Below are positions 8,238 to 16,455 of a stretch of DNA of 33,840 nucleotides, piece by piece; the stretch's first letter is position 1, and each line of letters starts with the position of its first letter. Where the stretch lies: NCBI GenBank assembly GCA_041662785.1, contig JBAZRW010000012.1:1-33840 (forward strand), given 5' to 3'. The position numbers were made by a program, and so were the translations under genes. The DNA is from Bdellovibrionales bacterium. Lineage in GTDB: Bacteria > Pseudomonadota > Alphaproteobacteria > UBA9219. The notes beneath the pieces are model-generated. The model saw nothing but the letters and a program-made list of their open reading frames with translations, was not told where the DNA came from and made no database searches.

Positions 8238-8609
8238 TCAAAGCGAGGGTCTGTCCTCGTAATAATGTGGCCTACGCCAACTATTTGTGTCATCGCGATC
8301 ACGGCGATGTTCGTGGTCACGATGCTGATAGCGATCACGATCACGGTCATGGCGGGGATGGTGATAATCCCAACGATCATTCTCATAACGACGATTGGAA
8401 TAGTCATTGTAATAGGGATAAGTTTCATAGCGGTTGTATGTTGGAACGCTATAATTAAAGTTGGGATCATCGTGCAGATACTGCTGCGGAATGGGGGCAC
8501 AAGAAGCGCTCAAGACCGCAACCGCGGAAAGACCAACGCCCCACGCCAAAGTTTTTTTAGGAAGATGACGGGAAACGGCACGAGCCGCTTTTGCAAAAAA
8601 AGCCTTCAT
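8238..8609 (-). CDS. Small putative lipoprotein with Tyr/Asp/Arg/His-rich tail
   Basis: This 123-residue protein has a basic N-terminus, then a hydrophobic run TLAWGVGLSAVAVLSASC ending at Cys ~37, a likely lipoprotein or signal peptide cleavage site. The rest is low complexity: a Tyr/Asn-rich part (YNRYETYPYYNDYSNRRYE) followed by repeats of Asp-Arg-His (DRDRDRYQHRDHEHRRDRDD). The DNA underneath is a run of near-tandem gatcacg/cgatcac units, which also opens spurious hydrophobic frames on the other strand. AGGGG sits about six bases before the ATG. It is the first gene of the three-gene group and is preceded by a 130-bp gap after engB. The function is unknown. Confidence 0.72.
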   Translation of the reverse strand: MKAFFAKAARAVSRHLPKKTLAWGVGLSAVAVLSASCAPIPQQYLHDDPNFNYSVPTYNRYETYPYYNDYSNRRYENDRWDYHHPRHDRDRDRYQHRDHEHRRDRDDTNSWRRPHYYEDRPSL

Positions 8610-8740
8610 AGTAATCCCCTTTGGAGGAAATAATTTTCCTCAAGTAAGCGAAGCGCATTCTATCAATTTTTGGGACAAGAGTCCATAAATGGCTATTGTT
8701 TTCAAAGTATTTGGCGAAAAGAGTTCGTTATTTTAAGGCG

Positions 8741-9364
8741 TTAGCCGATTTCCGCTAATTCAAAAAGGAAGTCGCGTACGGCTTCAATTCCCTGCCCTTT
8801 TTCCGCGCTAGTCATAATCACGGTTGGCCGCGCGGCGGGGTGCTTTTTCAACTGTTCTTCGGTTTGCGCGACCATGGCGGCGGGATCGCCGCCCCTGATC
8901 TGGTCGGCCTTAGTCATCACCACCTGATAATTGACGGCGGCACGATCCATAAAGGACATCATCTCGTGATCTTTTACCATAAGGCCATGCCGCCCATCGA
9001 CCAGCAATAAGACGCAGCGCAGGTGAGGCCGTTTCTTCAAGTAGTAACGAATGAAAGCGTTCCACTTGTGAACCTCTTCCTTCGGCGCTTTGGCATGGCC
9101 ATAACCGGGCAAGTCCGCGAACAGAAGGCGATCCCCCATATTGAAGAAAACAATCTGCTGCGTGCGCCCCGGTGTGTTTGAGGCGCGCGCCAATCCCTTG
9201 CGTCCCGTCACCGCGTTAATCAGCGAGGACTTGCCGACGTTCGAGCGCCCCCAGAAGGCGATCTCGGGCCCCTCAACCTCTAGCGCATCGAAATGTTCCG
9301 GCTGCGCCGCCGCGATCAGAAAATCGCAGGGTTGTGCAAAAAAACGGCGGGCTTCTTCATTCAC
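8741..9364 (-). CDS. engB: Ribosome biogenesis GTPase EngB (YihA/YsxC)
   Basis: EngB is a small TRAFAC GTPase needed for assembling the large ribosomal subunit. All G motifs are visible: G1 GRSNVGKS (39-46), G2 region NTPGRTQ (about 63-69), G3 DLPGYG (about 84-89), G4 TKAD (about 151-154) and G5-like SAEKG (about 186-190). The 207-residue length is normal. The start is GTG at 9364, three bases after the yidC stop, so it is translationally linked to yidC. It is last in the rpmH-rnpA-yidD-yidC-engB row, an order common in Alphaproteobacteria. Confidence 0.96.
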   Translation of the reverse strand: MNEEARRFFAQPCDFLIAAAQPEHFDALEVEGPEIAFWGRSNVGKSSLINAVTGRKGLARASNTPGRTQQIVFFNMGDRLLFADLPGYGHAKAPKEEVHKWNAFIRYYLKKRPHLRCVLLLVDGRHGLMVKDHEMMSFMDRAAVNYQVVMTKADQIRGGDPAAMVAQTEEQLKKHPAARPTVIMTSAEKGQGIEAVRDFLFELAEIG

Positions 9365-9367
9365 GGC

Positions 9368-11068
9368 TCACCGCCTGCCTACGACTTTGTTATTGACGTA
9401 CCATTGCTGTCCGATGCCCAAGATATTGCTGATCGTCCAGTAGAAGATAAGCCCTGCGGCCACATTACCCATCATAAAGGTGAAAAGCAGCGGCATCAAA
9501 AGGAACATATTCGCCTGCGTTTTATCCGTAGGGGCTGGTGACAATTTCTGCTGCGCGAACATGCTAATGCCCATCAGGATCGGCCACACACCAAGATGCG
9601 GGATAAAGGACCAATTCAAATAACCAAAGAACGTCAGAACCGATGTCGGATCCGGCGCGGACATATCATGCACCCATCCGAAAAGAGGCGCATGGCGCAT
9701 TTCGATGCCAACATAAAGCACTTTATAAAGCGCGAAAAAGATCGGGATTTGAATCAAGATGGGCACGCAACCCGACATGGGGTTGACCTTCTCGCGCTGA
9801 TAAAGCTCCATCGTCGCGACGCTAAGCTTTTGCTTGTCGTCTTTATAACGCTCCTGCAAGGCCTTCATCTCTGGCTGCAAGGTTTTCATCTTCGCCATCG
9901 AACGGCTGGATTTAAGCGAGAGCGGCAGCGTGACGGTTTTAAGCATGATCGTGAAGAGGAAAATCGCGATGCCCATATTGCCAAACAGCGTGTTCATGCT
10001 ATCCAGCAGATAAAGGAAAGGCTTGGTCAGGTAATAGTACCAACCAAAATCAATCGCACGATCAAACAGCGGCAAGCCCAGTTGCTTTTCGTATTGATCC
10101 AAAAGGCTGACGCGCTTGGCGCCTGCGAAAAGGCGGCTTGTGCGCTCGGTGCTCGCCCCCGCCGCAAGGCTGATGGGCGTGCCACGGAAATCGGTTTGAT
10201 AGGTTCCAAGGTCAGGGACAGCGGGATTCCCCGCCAAAGCAAAGCTAAACGTCGCCGTAATTTTCTCATCCTGCGCGGGCAAGAGCGTCACAAGCCAATA
10301 CTTGTCCGTGATCCCAAGCCACCCGCCTTGGCTTTCCATGGTGATTTTCGGCTCTTCCAACAGCTTCTTATATTTGATCTCTTGCAGCGTGCCGCCCAAA
10401 ACGCCCACAGGCCCTTCGTGCAGAACATAGGTTCCCTCCACTTGCGGATGGCCGTGCCGTGCGACAAGGCCAAAGGGATACAGCGTCACGGTTCCATCGC
10501 TTGTGTTCTTCACGCGATCCATGACGGTGAACAGGAAATGATCATCGATGGCAATCTGCCTTTCGAAGGTCAGGCCTTTGCCGTTATCCCAGCTCATCAA
10601 AACAGGCTTACCAACTTCAAGGGTCTTGCGATCCGCCTTCCATTCCGTTTGATCGTCGGGAACAAGGACGCCCGCATCGGCTAGCCAGCCGAACGAAGCG
10701 AAATAGGCGCTATACGGCGCAGCCGATCCCGCCGGAGACAAAAGCGTAATCTGCGGCGAGTCTTTTGCCACCGTCTCGCGATACTTGACGAGTGCAAGAT
10801 CATCGATCCGCGCGCCCTTCAAATTGATCGAGCCGCGAAGCTCAGGCGTTTCAATCTTCACGCGGGGCGTCTCCGCCAGAATAACGGCGCGATCCTTGGG
10901 CGTAAGCGTGTCCAAAGGCGTGGCCTCTGGCTTTACGTTGGCGGCCTCTTTTTGAAGCAAAGCGATATGCTGCGCCTTTTCCAGTTGCGGCTTTTCATAA
11001 AGATAGTGAAAGCCAACGAGAATAGCGATCGACAGAACGACGGCAGCGATGAAATTGTTGTTATCCAT
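9368..11068 (-). CDS. yidC: Membrane protein insertase YidC
   Basis: YidC inserts and folds inner-membrane proteins alone or with SecYEG. The first transmembrane helix is at residues ~5-22 (FIAAVVLSIAILVGFHYLY). A large periplasmic beta-domain covers about 55-330 (including QITLLSPAG, FLFTVMDRVKNTSDGTVTLYPFGL). The conserved five-helix core starts near 345 (FDWYY-like IDFGWYYYLTKPFLYLL). Known core motifs follow: KSSRSMAKMKTLQPEMKALQERYKDDK in the cytoplasmic loop and NPMSGCVPILIQIPIFFALYKVL. The end is short and basic. At 566 residues it is the long Gram-negative form. GGAAG precedes the ATG. Confidence 0.97.
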   Translation of the reverse strand: MDNNNFIAAVVLSIAILVGFHYLYEKPQLEKAQHIALLQKEAANVKPEATPLDTLTPKDRAVILAETPRVKIETPELRGSINLKGARIDDLALVKYRETVAKDSPQITLLSPAGSAAPYSAYFASFGWLADAGVLVPDDQTEWKADRKTLEVGKPVLMSWDNGKGLTFERQIAIDDHFLFTVMDRVKNTSDGTVTLYPFGLVARHGHPQVEGTYVLHEGPVGVLGGTLQEIKYKKLLEEPKITMESQGGWLGITDKYWLVTLLPAQDEKITATFSFALAGNPAVPDLGTYQTDFRGTPISLAAGASTERTSRLFAGAKRVSLLDQYEKQLGLPLFDRAIDFGWYYYLTKPFLYLLDSMNTLFGNMGIAIFLFTIMLKTVTLPLSLKSSRSMAKMKTLQPEMKALQERYKDDKQKLSVATMELYQREKVNPMSGCVPILIQIPIFFALYKVLYVGIEMRHAPLFGWVHDMSAPDPTSVLTFFGYLNWSFIPHLGVWPILMGISMFAQQKLSPAPTDKTQANMFLLMPLLFTFMMGNVAAGLIFYWTISNILGIGQQWYVNNKVVGRR

Positions 11069-11146
11069 GGTCTTCCAAACAAACGATGAAGGTCTAAGAA
11101 ACGCCCCTGCGGTATCCCATTTTTCGCTTCGGCAATCAACGCCTAA

Positions 11147-11374
11147 TCAAAGGGGCTTATCAGGGGGCGGCACAGGGTCATAGCCGCTATCGCCCCACGG
11201 ATGGCAGCGTCCCAGCCGCCTAAGCGCAAGCCGCCCGCCCCGCCAAAACCCATGAACGCGCAAGGCTTCGTCGGCGTAGGCTGAGCATGTCGGCTCAAAC
11301 CGGCAGTGCCGCCCCATGAAAGAGGAAAGCGTGTGCCGATAAAGCCAGATCAGGGCACGGAGAATAGAAACCAT
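11147..11374 (-). CDS. yidD: Membrane protein insertion efficiency factor YidD
   Basis: YidD is a small peripheral inner-membrane protein thought to help YidC. The 75-residue product carries the invariant CRFEPTCSAYADEALRVHG (about 24-42) and GGRLALRRLGRCHPWGDSGYDPVP (about 46-69) blocks, including three conserved Cys. The start is ATG at 11374, three bases after the rnpA stop, and yidC follows about 80 bp later, the standard order. Confidence 0.96.
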   Translation of the reverse strand: MVSILRALIWLYRHTLSSFMGRHCRFEPTCSAYADEALRVHGFWRGGRLALRRLGRCHPWGDSGYDPVPPPDKPL

Positions 11375-11377
11375 AGC

Positions 11378-11734
11378 CTATAACTTAAGCCGCGAGAGCG
11401 CTTTTTCAAGGTCTTGGCGCAAGGTAGCATGAGGCAGCGTCAAAATATCCTTACGCGCCAGAAAAACATAGTTGGATTGGGGCAAGCCCTGAAGCGGCAA
11501 AAGCGTCTGCACCAAAGCGCGTAGGCGACGGCGGGCGCGATTGCGATCAACGGCCAAGGCGCTGACCATCTTTTTGCTGGCGGTCAGGCCATAGGCAATG
11601 GAAGGACTCAAGGCCGCATCACGCGGCGCGATCTGCACAATAAAACCCGCGCTCACCCACTTCTTACGGTGCGCGGCAACGGCGAGAAACTCGCTTCTTT
11701 TTTTAAGAACGCTGATTGTTTTTAGCTGGGGCAT
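11378..11734 (-). CDS. rnpA: Ribonuclease P protein component
   Basis: RnpA binds the RNase P RNA and helps remove the 5' leader of tRNA precursors. The 118-residue protein starts with LKKRSEFLAVAA (the KRxEF motif), has YGLTASKKMVSALAVDRNRARRRLRALV (about 48-75) with the hallmark RNR core, and ends in basic helices. The ATG at 11734 follows GGGGGATGA. It begins 15 bases after the rpmH stop. The other half of the enzyme, the RNA, is not in the window. Confidence 0.95.
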   Translation of the reverse strand: MPQLKTISVLKKRSEFLAVAAHRKKWVSAGFIVQIAPRDAALSPSIAYGLTASKKMVSALAVDRNRARRRLRALVQTLLPLQGLPQSNYVFLARKDILTLPHATLRQDLEKALSRLKL

Positions 11735-11749
11735 TCATCCCCCGCTTGA

Positions 11750-11884
11750 TCAAGCCGTTAGCTTCTTACGGCCCTGAGCGCGACGGCGAGCCACAATCTT
11801 GCGGCCATTTTGAGTCGCCATACGAGCGCGATAGCCATGACGGCGCGCGCGAACCAGCTTGCTGGGTTGAAAGGTACGTTTCAC
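11750..11884 (-). CDS. rpmH: 50S ribosomal protein L34
   Basis: This 44-residue protein reads MKRTFQPSKLVRARRHGYRA and continues RMATQNGRKIVARRRAQGRK to KLTA: the full L34 sequence. The start is GTG at 11884, with GGAGTGAG about 6-8 bases upstream. It is the first gene of the L34/RNase P/insertase operon. L34 sits near the exit region of the large subunit and is almost entirely Arg/Lys-rich. Confidence 0.97.
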   Translation of the reverse strand: MKRTFQPSKLVRARRHGYRARMATQNGRKIVARRRAQGRKKLTA

Positions 11885-12023
11885 TTAACTCACTCCACTA
11901 CTAAACTTCTAAAGGAAGGCCAGTGTATAGGGGCTGGCTCGCCCAGAGTCAAACGTGAAATTCTTAACAAGATTGATAGGGGACAAGGAACGCTATCCAC
12001 ACTCTGTGCCGCCACTCCTTCCC

Positions 12024-12139
12024 TTGTCATCCCCGCGAAAGCGGGGATCCCGTTTGGTTTACCATATTGAACGATAAGGGATAATGCTAACGAAAATAGC
12101 ACAAAAGAAAACTGGATGCCCGTTTTCACGGGCATGACG
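12024..12139. repeat. GTCAT...ATGAC palindromic repeat, copy 2
   Basis: It opens with tgtcatccccgcgaaagcgg/ggatcc (12025-12050), a tight hairpin, and closes with ggatgcccgttttcacgggc/atgacg (12114-12139), an inverted counterpart. The unit between, about 60 bp, is AT-rich. The same opening sequence, including the trailing cccgttt, recurs at 30865-30896. Confidence 0.8.
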
Positions 12140-12494
12140 GTAGGAGAGGTTGGCAAAGACGTCCTAAAAGCCCCACATTAAACGCCTTCTAAACAGCGAA
12201 AAAACCCAATGGAATCAACGAATCTTGTTTTTTTGGAGGCCGTACGTCGTCCGGAAGGCTACTAAGAGACGCTTTTCGACTCTCTTTTCGAGCTTTAACC
12301 ATATAAGCCCATGAAACATAACGATAGTTAACAAATCGACGACCTACTATATCCCCTTGAAAACAAACGTTTTTTTGAATCGTTTTTTTGCGGAAGCTAA
12401 ATTGGGGGAAGTTTTTGGGGGGAAGGCTCATAAAAAAAACTCCCCCTTATACCAACGGTTATAACAAATGACCTATGGACGAACAAACCACCAA

Positions 12495-12601
12495 CGTCAT
12501 CCCGCTGAAAAGCGGGATCCAGCGCCGCGCGTCCGCGCGGCATAAGACTCTCTTGCGCGGCAGACGCCGCGCTCTGGATTCCGGCTTTCGCCGGAATGAC
12601 G
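12495..12601. repeat. GTCAT...ATGAC palindromic repeat, copy 3
   Basis: The left hairpin is cgtcatcccgctgaaaagcg/ggatcc (12495-12520) and the right is ctggattccggctttcgccg/gaatgacg (12574-12601). The middle holds gcgccgcgcgtccgcgcggc and gcggcagacgccgc, extra nested hairpins. The whole block folds as one long imperfect palindrome. Confidence 0.82.
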
Positions 12602-12650
12602 ATAGATGAAAAAGTTTGCCCATAAGAGTCAGTCTTTATAGCCGTTGGCA

Positions 12651-13541
12651 TCACCCAAACAGCGGGCTTTTAAGCAAGAAGGCCAGCTCCTTGGCCATCA
12701 GCGTCGCGATCTTTTGCCGCTGTAAAGGTTTGGTAAGCAGCGCCTCGTCCAATTTGTTCGACAGGAACCCCGTCTCCACCAACATGGAGGGCACTTCAGG
12801 TGAGCGCAAAACGGCAAAGTTGGCGGCGCGCATCGGCTGTTCCAACAGATCCCACCTGCGTCCCATGCCTTTGATAAAACCGACCTTCACCCTTTGCGCC
12901 GTGTTGCGCGTGTGCCGCGCCGCCAGATCGAACAGGATGGCTGCCACCTCTTTATCATCAACGGGCACGTTCAGCCCGCCCGCCGCATCGGCATGGTTTT
13001 CTTTATCGGCGAGTTGGCTGGCGAACTGATCCGATGCTTTTTCGGAAAGCGTATAAACCGACAGGCCGCGCGCGCCATGATTGGGGGCGCTGTCCGCATG
13101 AATGGAAAGGAACAAATCCGCCCGCGCCGCGCAGCCAATCTCAACACGCTCGCTTAAGGGAAGAAAAACGTCATGCTCACGCGTCAGTTGAACCTTAATG
13201 CTCGGCTCACCCGCAAAGGCCGCCGCCATGCGCCGCGCAATATCAAGCGTAATGTCTTTTTCATAAGTGCCGGAAAGACCGATCGCTCCCGGATCATGGC
13301 CGCCGTGACCCGGATCAAGCATAAGAAGGCGCGGCGGGCGGGGTTTGCTTTCGGGAATAGGCGCTGTTGGCATCTTCCCTTTTTTAGGAAGACCAGAAGC
13401 CGCCCAAAGCGAAGACGGCAGCAAGAGAGAAGCGGACAAGAAAGGAAGCGCCGAAAGGCCGAGGCGCAGAGCGCGGCGACGCGCCGGATCCACTAAGGTC
13501 GCCCCCTGCTCTTCTTCATGATCCGAAAAGAAATCCATCAA
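12651..13541 (-). CDS. N-acetylmuramoyl-L-alanine amidase (Amidase_3), probably Tat-exported
   Basis: It cuts the bond between MurNAc and the peptide stem in the cell wall. The zinc site is complete: LDPGHGGHDPGA with H79, E94 in GTYEKD, H148 in LFLSIHADS, and catalytic E256 in MLVETGFLSN. The N-terminus has a triple Arg before a hydrophobic stretch (ARRRALRLGLSALPFLSASL, about 20-39) and a likely cut at LWAAS (about 45-49). This resembles a twin-arginine signal; the E. coli amidases AmiA and AmiC are known Tat substrates. No AMIN domain precedes the catalytic domain, and 296 residues is short for AmiC. It may be involved in daughter-cell separation. Downstream are repeats; upstream is a small unknown gene. 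Confidence 0.92.
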   Translation of the reverse strand: MMDFFSDHEEEQGATLVDPARRRALRLGLSALPFLSASLLLPSSLWAASGLPKKGKMPTAPIPESKPRPPRLLMLDPGHGGHDPGAIGLSGTYEKDITLDIARRMAAAFAGEPSIKVQLTREHDVFLPLSERVEIGCAARADLFLSIHADSAPNHGARGLSVYTLSEKASDQFASQLADKENHADAAGGLNVPVDDKEVAAILFDLAARHTRNTAQRVKVGFIKGMGRRWDLLEQPMRAANFAVLRSPEVPSMLVETGFLSNKLDEALLTKPLQRQKIATLMAKELAFLLKSPLFG

Positions 13542-13598
13542 CGCTCCATCCTTCGCAAGAGACGCGAATCAGGTGTGATTCTATCCGAAATGGAGGAT

Positions 13599-13871
13599 TT
13601 AAGAAAGGAAAGGTTCTTCTTTAAGGAGCGTTTCAAGAAAGTGGCAGGCCTTACGCTGAACGCGATCCGACACAGGGGAAAAAGAGGTCGGGAAAAACTG
13701 CTCGCCATCAAGCGACGTCAAACAAGCGGGGAAATGGACACGGCACGCGACATGGGATGAGGCCGAAATCATAAGCGGGTTTGAGGCGGCCTCAACAGCC
13801 GCAAGCGCCCCTGCGATCAAGGGGTGATTAAGCCAAGAAGAAGAACGAAGTGGGATGACGCTATCTGACAT
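13599..13871 (-). CDS. Hypothetical small protein, 90 aa
   Basis: A leftward 90-codon frame ends 57 bp before the amidase start. Its ATG has TAAGGA about eight bases upstream, which favours a real gene. The protein (starting MSDSVIPLRSSSWLNHPLIA) has a mildly hydrophobic, Ala-rich first half, a CRVHFPACLTSLDGEQFFP centre and a charged end VQRKACHFLETLLKEE. I recognise no family. A rightward frame overlaps it but lacks a ribosome site. Confidence 0.45.
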   Translation of the reverse strand: MSDSVIPLRSSSWLNHPLIAGALAAVEAASNPLMISASSHVACRVHFPACLTSLDGEQFFPTSFSPVSDRVQRKACHFLETLLKEEPFLS

Positions 13872-14032
13872 GACTATAATCCTTACTTAAAAATGTGGCT
13901 TAATTTGATGATAAACTATGGCGTTGCCGTGAAAGGGGTTATACACGACAATCATGAAACCAAAAACCATTTTTTGGCATTAACCAATAAAATCATTGGG
14001 TTATTAATCTGTCTTAAGATGGGACCCTCGCG

Positions 14033-14821
14033 ATGATGGGGGATTTTCTTCTGCCGAAGAAGGGCAGGAGGAACGAAAGCTTCTTTAACCTTTTTAGATT
14101 TATCTTGGCGGCCATGTTTTTCTTATTTCCCCTTCTGGCAACTTTTCTTCTGGTGGCAGCCCCTGCGCGGGCCGACCAGCCCAATGGCTGTCCCGACTAC
14201 GCGCTACCTCTTATCACCATAGACAAACTGGCCCTGCCGCCGCGTTTGAACAATGCGCTGGACCTTATAAGTCTACGGCAGATGGCCATGGACACGCAAA
14301 AGCAGTTCTCCAGCCAAAACAACGAAACGCCCGTCGGCCTGACGGCGGCTAGCTTAAAACTGGATTCTCAGTTTGAGATCAGAGTCAGGTCAACGTCTAA
14401 TGACCCGATGGTTTGCGCGCAGATCAGCGCGCTCACGCTCCACTTTGGTTTTGATGATACGACCGTTTATATGGCCCGCGAGCTGCCGCAAAACTCATGC
14501 AGCTATGGCGCGGTTCTAGGCCATGAGCAACACCATATCGCCGTCGATCAGGCGCTTGTCGATGCGATGGTGCCTACCTTGCAAACGCTTCTTCAGCAAG
14601 CCGTCGCCTCCATCGGGGTGATCCGCGCCAGCTCGTCAAAAGTGGCGGAACAACAAATAGCCACTCTTATCCATAATTACATGGGAGAGTTGGGCGCTCA
14701 CCTTTCCGATATAAGGAAAAAGCGGCAAGCCCAAGTCGATACGCCCGCAGAATATGACCGCCTTAGCCGCAGCTGCGATGGCGAGCTTTCCCAGATTATT
14801 CGGACCGAAAGAAGGCTGTAA
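14033..14821 (+). CDS. Exported protein with HExxH motif, putative zinc peptidase-like
   Basis: The N-terminus is basic and followed by a long hydrophobic segment (FILAAMFFLFPLLATFLLVAAPARA, about 23-47) that looks like a signal peptide cut after ARA. The 215-residue mature part contains GHEQHHIAVDQ (163-173), a perfect HExxH zinc-protease type motif, with Asp172 as a possible third ligand. It also has Cys at about 53, 128, 156 and 249. The C-terminal half is helical (LQTLLQQAVASIGVI, ATLIHNYMGEL). DUF922-type secreted proteins have a comparable motif and length, but I cannot claim membership. A 160-bp gap separates it from the divergent gene on the left. Confidence 0.75.
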   Translation: MMGDFLLPKKGRRNESFFNLFRFILAAMFFLFPLLATFLLVAAPARADQPNGCPDYALPLITIDKLALPPRLNNALDLISLRQMAMDTQKQFSSQNNETPVGLTAASLKLDSQFEIRVRSTSNDPMVCAQISALTLHFGFDDTTVYMARELPQNSCSYGAVLGHEQHHIAVDQALVDAMVPTLQTLLQQAVASIGVIRASSSKVAEQQIATLIHNYMGELGAHLSDIRKKRQAQVDTPAEYDRLSRSCDGELSQIIRTERRL

Positions 14822-14966
14822 AAACCATTAGCCCGTCAGGGGCGCGTTCGATGGGACTTGGCTTGCGTCAAAAATAACGCGTTAACCATTGTTTTCTGTT
14901 CCACTCGCCGCGCTTTTCCCCTAGGATTAACGGGTATGAGGCTCCATTCTTTTGGAAGGAAACGAT

Positions 14967-15698
14967 ATGACAACAAAGAAAATTGCGGCTCCACTTAAAT
15001 TTGAATCGAGGTATTACTATTATGACCCCAAGTTAAGCTTGGCCTTTACCGCCGAATGTCCTGTTGAGATTTGTGCTTCCACCGCTTGTGGCGCATGCGC
15101 TTCTGATACGTTGATTATTCAACACTTCACGCGCTCAGGATTTGATATTTGCCCAGCAAGATCAAGGAGGCAAAACACGCTCACTTTTCAACAAAAAGAT
15201 TTCGATAAAACATGCACCGATGACTCTATCGTTCTTTATGTACCGAATGGGGTGAATGTTAAGGCGCAGCTTTCTGGAAAAAGAGCCTATTTGATAGCCA
15301 ACACTGATGCCAATTTGCGTGTTACGCTGAGCAATACGTCTCGCGTCTCCCAAATACGCACATCCCGCCCCCTATACCTTCATATGGATAAGGCTAAGGC
15401 CGAATTAGAAGTGTGGGAAAACGTCAACCTTCTGCTTGGCCGAGGAAAAAACAGTGCCACTATCAGATTTATAGAAAACAGTGATTCTCTCTGTGGCCTT
15501 GTTGTTCTTCCTTATGTCTATGATACAAAATTTGGAAAGCCCATAAAAAGTGTTCTCCTAGAAGGAGAACATGCCACTGGCCTACCCTATGCGAAAACAA
15601 TTCAGCATGAAAAAGGCGCGCTTTTTTCAGGGGGACGCCTTTATATAGCAAAGTCTTTCCCCCGCCTAAAAGTAATCAGTCCTGCGCCTAAAGTTTAA
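14967..15698 (+). CDS. Hypothetical protein, 243 aa, Cys-rich N-terminus
   Basis: I do not recognise this protein. The ATG at 14967 follows GGAAGGA at six bases; a TTG at 14952 overlaps that site and is unlikely. There is no signal peptide. Residues ~28-60 hold six Cys in a short span (ECPVEICASTACGACAS, then FDICPARS), which could bind metal or form disulfides. Residues 80-170 are rich in beta-strand patterns (IVLYVPNGVNVKAQLSGKRA; NLRVTLSNTSRVSQIRTSRP), similar in feel to adhesin-head beta-solenoid domains, but this is a guess. The DNA is more AT-rich than its neighbours. Its stop overlaps the convergent MBL gene by 11 bp. Confidence 0.68.
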   Translation: MTTKKIAAPLKFESRYYYYDPKLSLAFTAECPVEICASTACGACASDTLIIQHFTRSGFDICPARSRRQNTLTFQQKDFDKTCTDDSIVLYVPNGVNVKAQLSGKRAYLIANTDANLRVTLSNTSRVSQIRTSRPLYLHMDKAKAELEVWENVNLLLGRGKNSATIRFIENSDSLCGLVVLPYVYDTKFGKPIKSVLLEGEHATGLPYAKTIQHEKGALFSGGRLYIAKSFPRLKVISPAPKV

Positions 15699-16455
15699 TC
15701 ACCAGCCCGTCATAGGCGGGCTCGATGTGGGCAGGCAAGCTGGCCTTTAACGTCGCGTAGTCCAGCGTTTGATTCATATGGGTGAGATAAGCGCGCTCTG
15801 GCTTCACGCGCGCGATCCACTCCAGTGCCCTCTCCACATGCGCGTGGGCGGGATGAGGCTCATGCCGGATAGCGCCCAGCACCCAGACCTTCACGCCACG
15901 CAAGGCCTCAAACGCGGCCTCATCCAAAGCGCCCGCATCGGTGGAATAGGCAAAATCGCCAAAGCGATAGCCCATGGAAATCATCGCGCCGTGTTCTTGC
16001 GGAAACGACGTGACCTTGATAGAGCCAAGAGTGAACGCATGACCATCAAGAATGTGCGTCTCGACATTCGGCCTCGTGAAACGGTCGGCGTGAGGGCGGG
16101 TGACAAAGATATACTCAAATCGATGCTCTAAATCGGCCATCGTCGCCGCATCCGCGTAAATCGGAACAGGCCTTTGCGTCAGCCAGTTCAAGCTGCGGAT
16201 ATTATCGATGCCATGGCAATGATCCGCGTGAGCATGCGTGTAAAGAATGGCCGTTATATCGCGCACGTTCGCCTGCAAAAGCTGCTCACGCATGTCGGGC
16301 GAGGTATCCACCAAAAGCGTTTGGTCGCCCTCTTCCACCAAGATGGAAACGCAGGTGCGCTTGTTGCGAGGCTCCTTGGGATCGCACGCGCCCCACTCAT
16401 TACCAATAAGGGGCACGCCGCCAGAGCCACCGCAGCCTAGGATCGTGATTTTCAT
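15688..16455 (-). CDS. MBL-fold hydrolase, PhnP-like (cyclic phosphate phosphodiesterase type)
   Basis: The N-terminus ILGCGGSGGVPLIGNEWGAC, then DPKEPRNKRTCVSILVE, is the signature of PhnP-type phosphodiesterases. The metal motif THAHADHCHGID (about 74-85) is complete. Later ligands are seen in FPQEHGAMISMGYRFG, YSTDAGAL, GAIRHEPHPAHAHVE and LTHMNQTLD. PhnP acts on phosphoribosyl cyclic phosphate in phosphonate breakdown, but no phn genes are here. In Alphaproteobacteria this gene routinely follows metG and tatD, so its true substrate is uncertain. Start ATG 16455 overlaps the tatD stop by four bases (ATGA), indicating coupling. Confidence 0.87.
   Translation of the reverse strand: MKITILGCGGSGGVPLIGNEWGACDPKEPRNKRTCVSILVEEGDQTLLVDTSPDMREQLLQANVRDITAILYTHAHADHCHGIDNIRSLNWLTQRPVPIYADAATMADLEHRFEYIFVTRPHADRFTRPNVETHILDGHAFTLGSIKVTSFPQEHGAMISMGYRFGDFAYSTDAGALDEAAFEALRGVKVWVLGAIRHEPHPAHAHVERALEWIARVKPERAYLTHMNQTLDYATLKASLPAHIEPAYDGLVIKL

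Larger units (their letters stand above)
11885..12650. other. Intergenic region with two palindromic repeat blocks
   Basis: This 766-bp gap separates rpmH from the amidase gene. It should hold the rpmH operon promoter, which I could not assign with confidence. It contains two GTCAT...ATGAC repeat blocks (12024-12139 and 12495-12601). Between them, 12180-12440 is AT-rich with A/T homopolymers. A leftward 80-codon frame (12431-12189) has a GGGGGAG eight bases before its ATG but no recognisable product. Confidence 0.6.

Noticed and set aside
8265..8633. Rightward frame encoding a very hydrophobic Ile/Val-rich protein
   Set aside because: It arises from gatcac/cgatca near-repeats opposite the charged tail of the exported protein gene; a composition artefact.
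9596..10684. A 362-codon rightward open frame antisense to yidC
   Set aside because: It is very basic and His/Gln-rich, lies wholly inside yidC and has no ribosome site; it is a shadow of the real gene.
12189..12431. An 80-codon leftward frame in the rpmH-amidase gap with GGGGGAG before its ATG
   Set aside because: The product has no recognisable pattern and the DNA is full of A/T homopolymers; the ribosome site alone is not enough.
11941..12500. Possible replication origin near rpmH
   Set aside because: Only one DnaA-box-like site (ctatccaca at 11992) is visible and dnaA is not present; a cluster would be needed.
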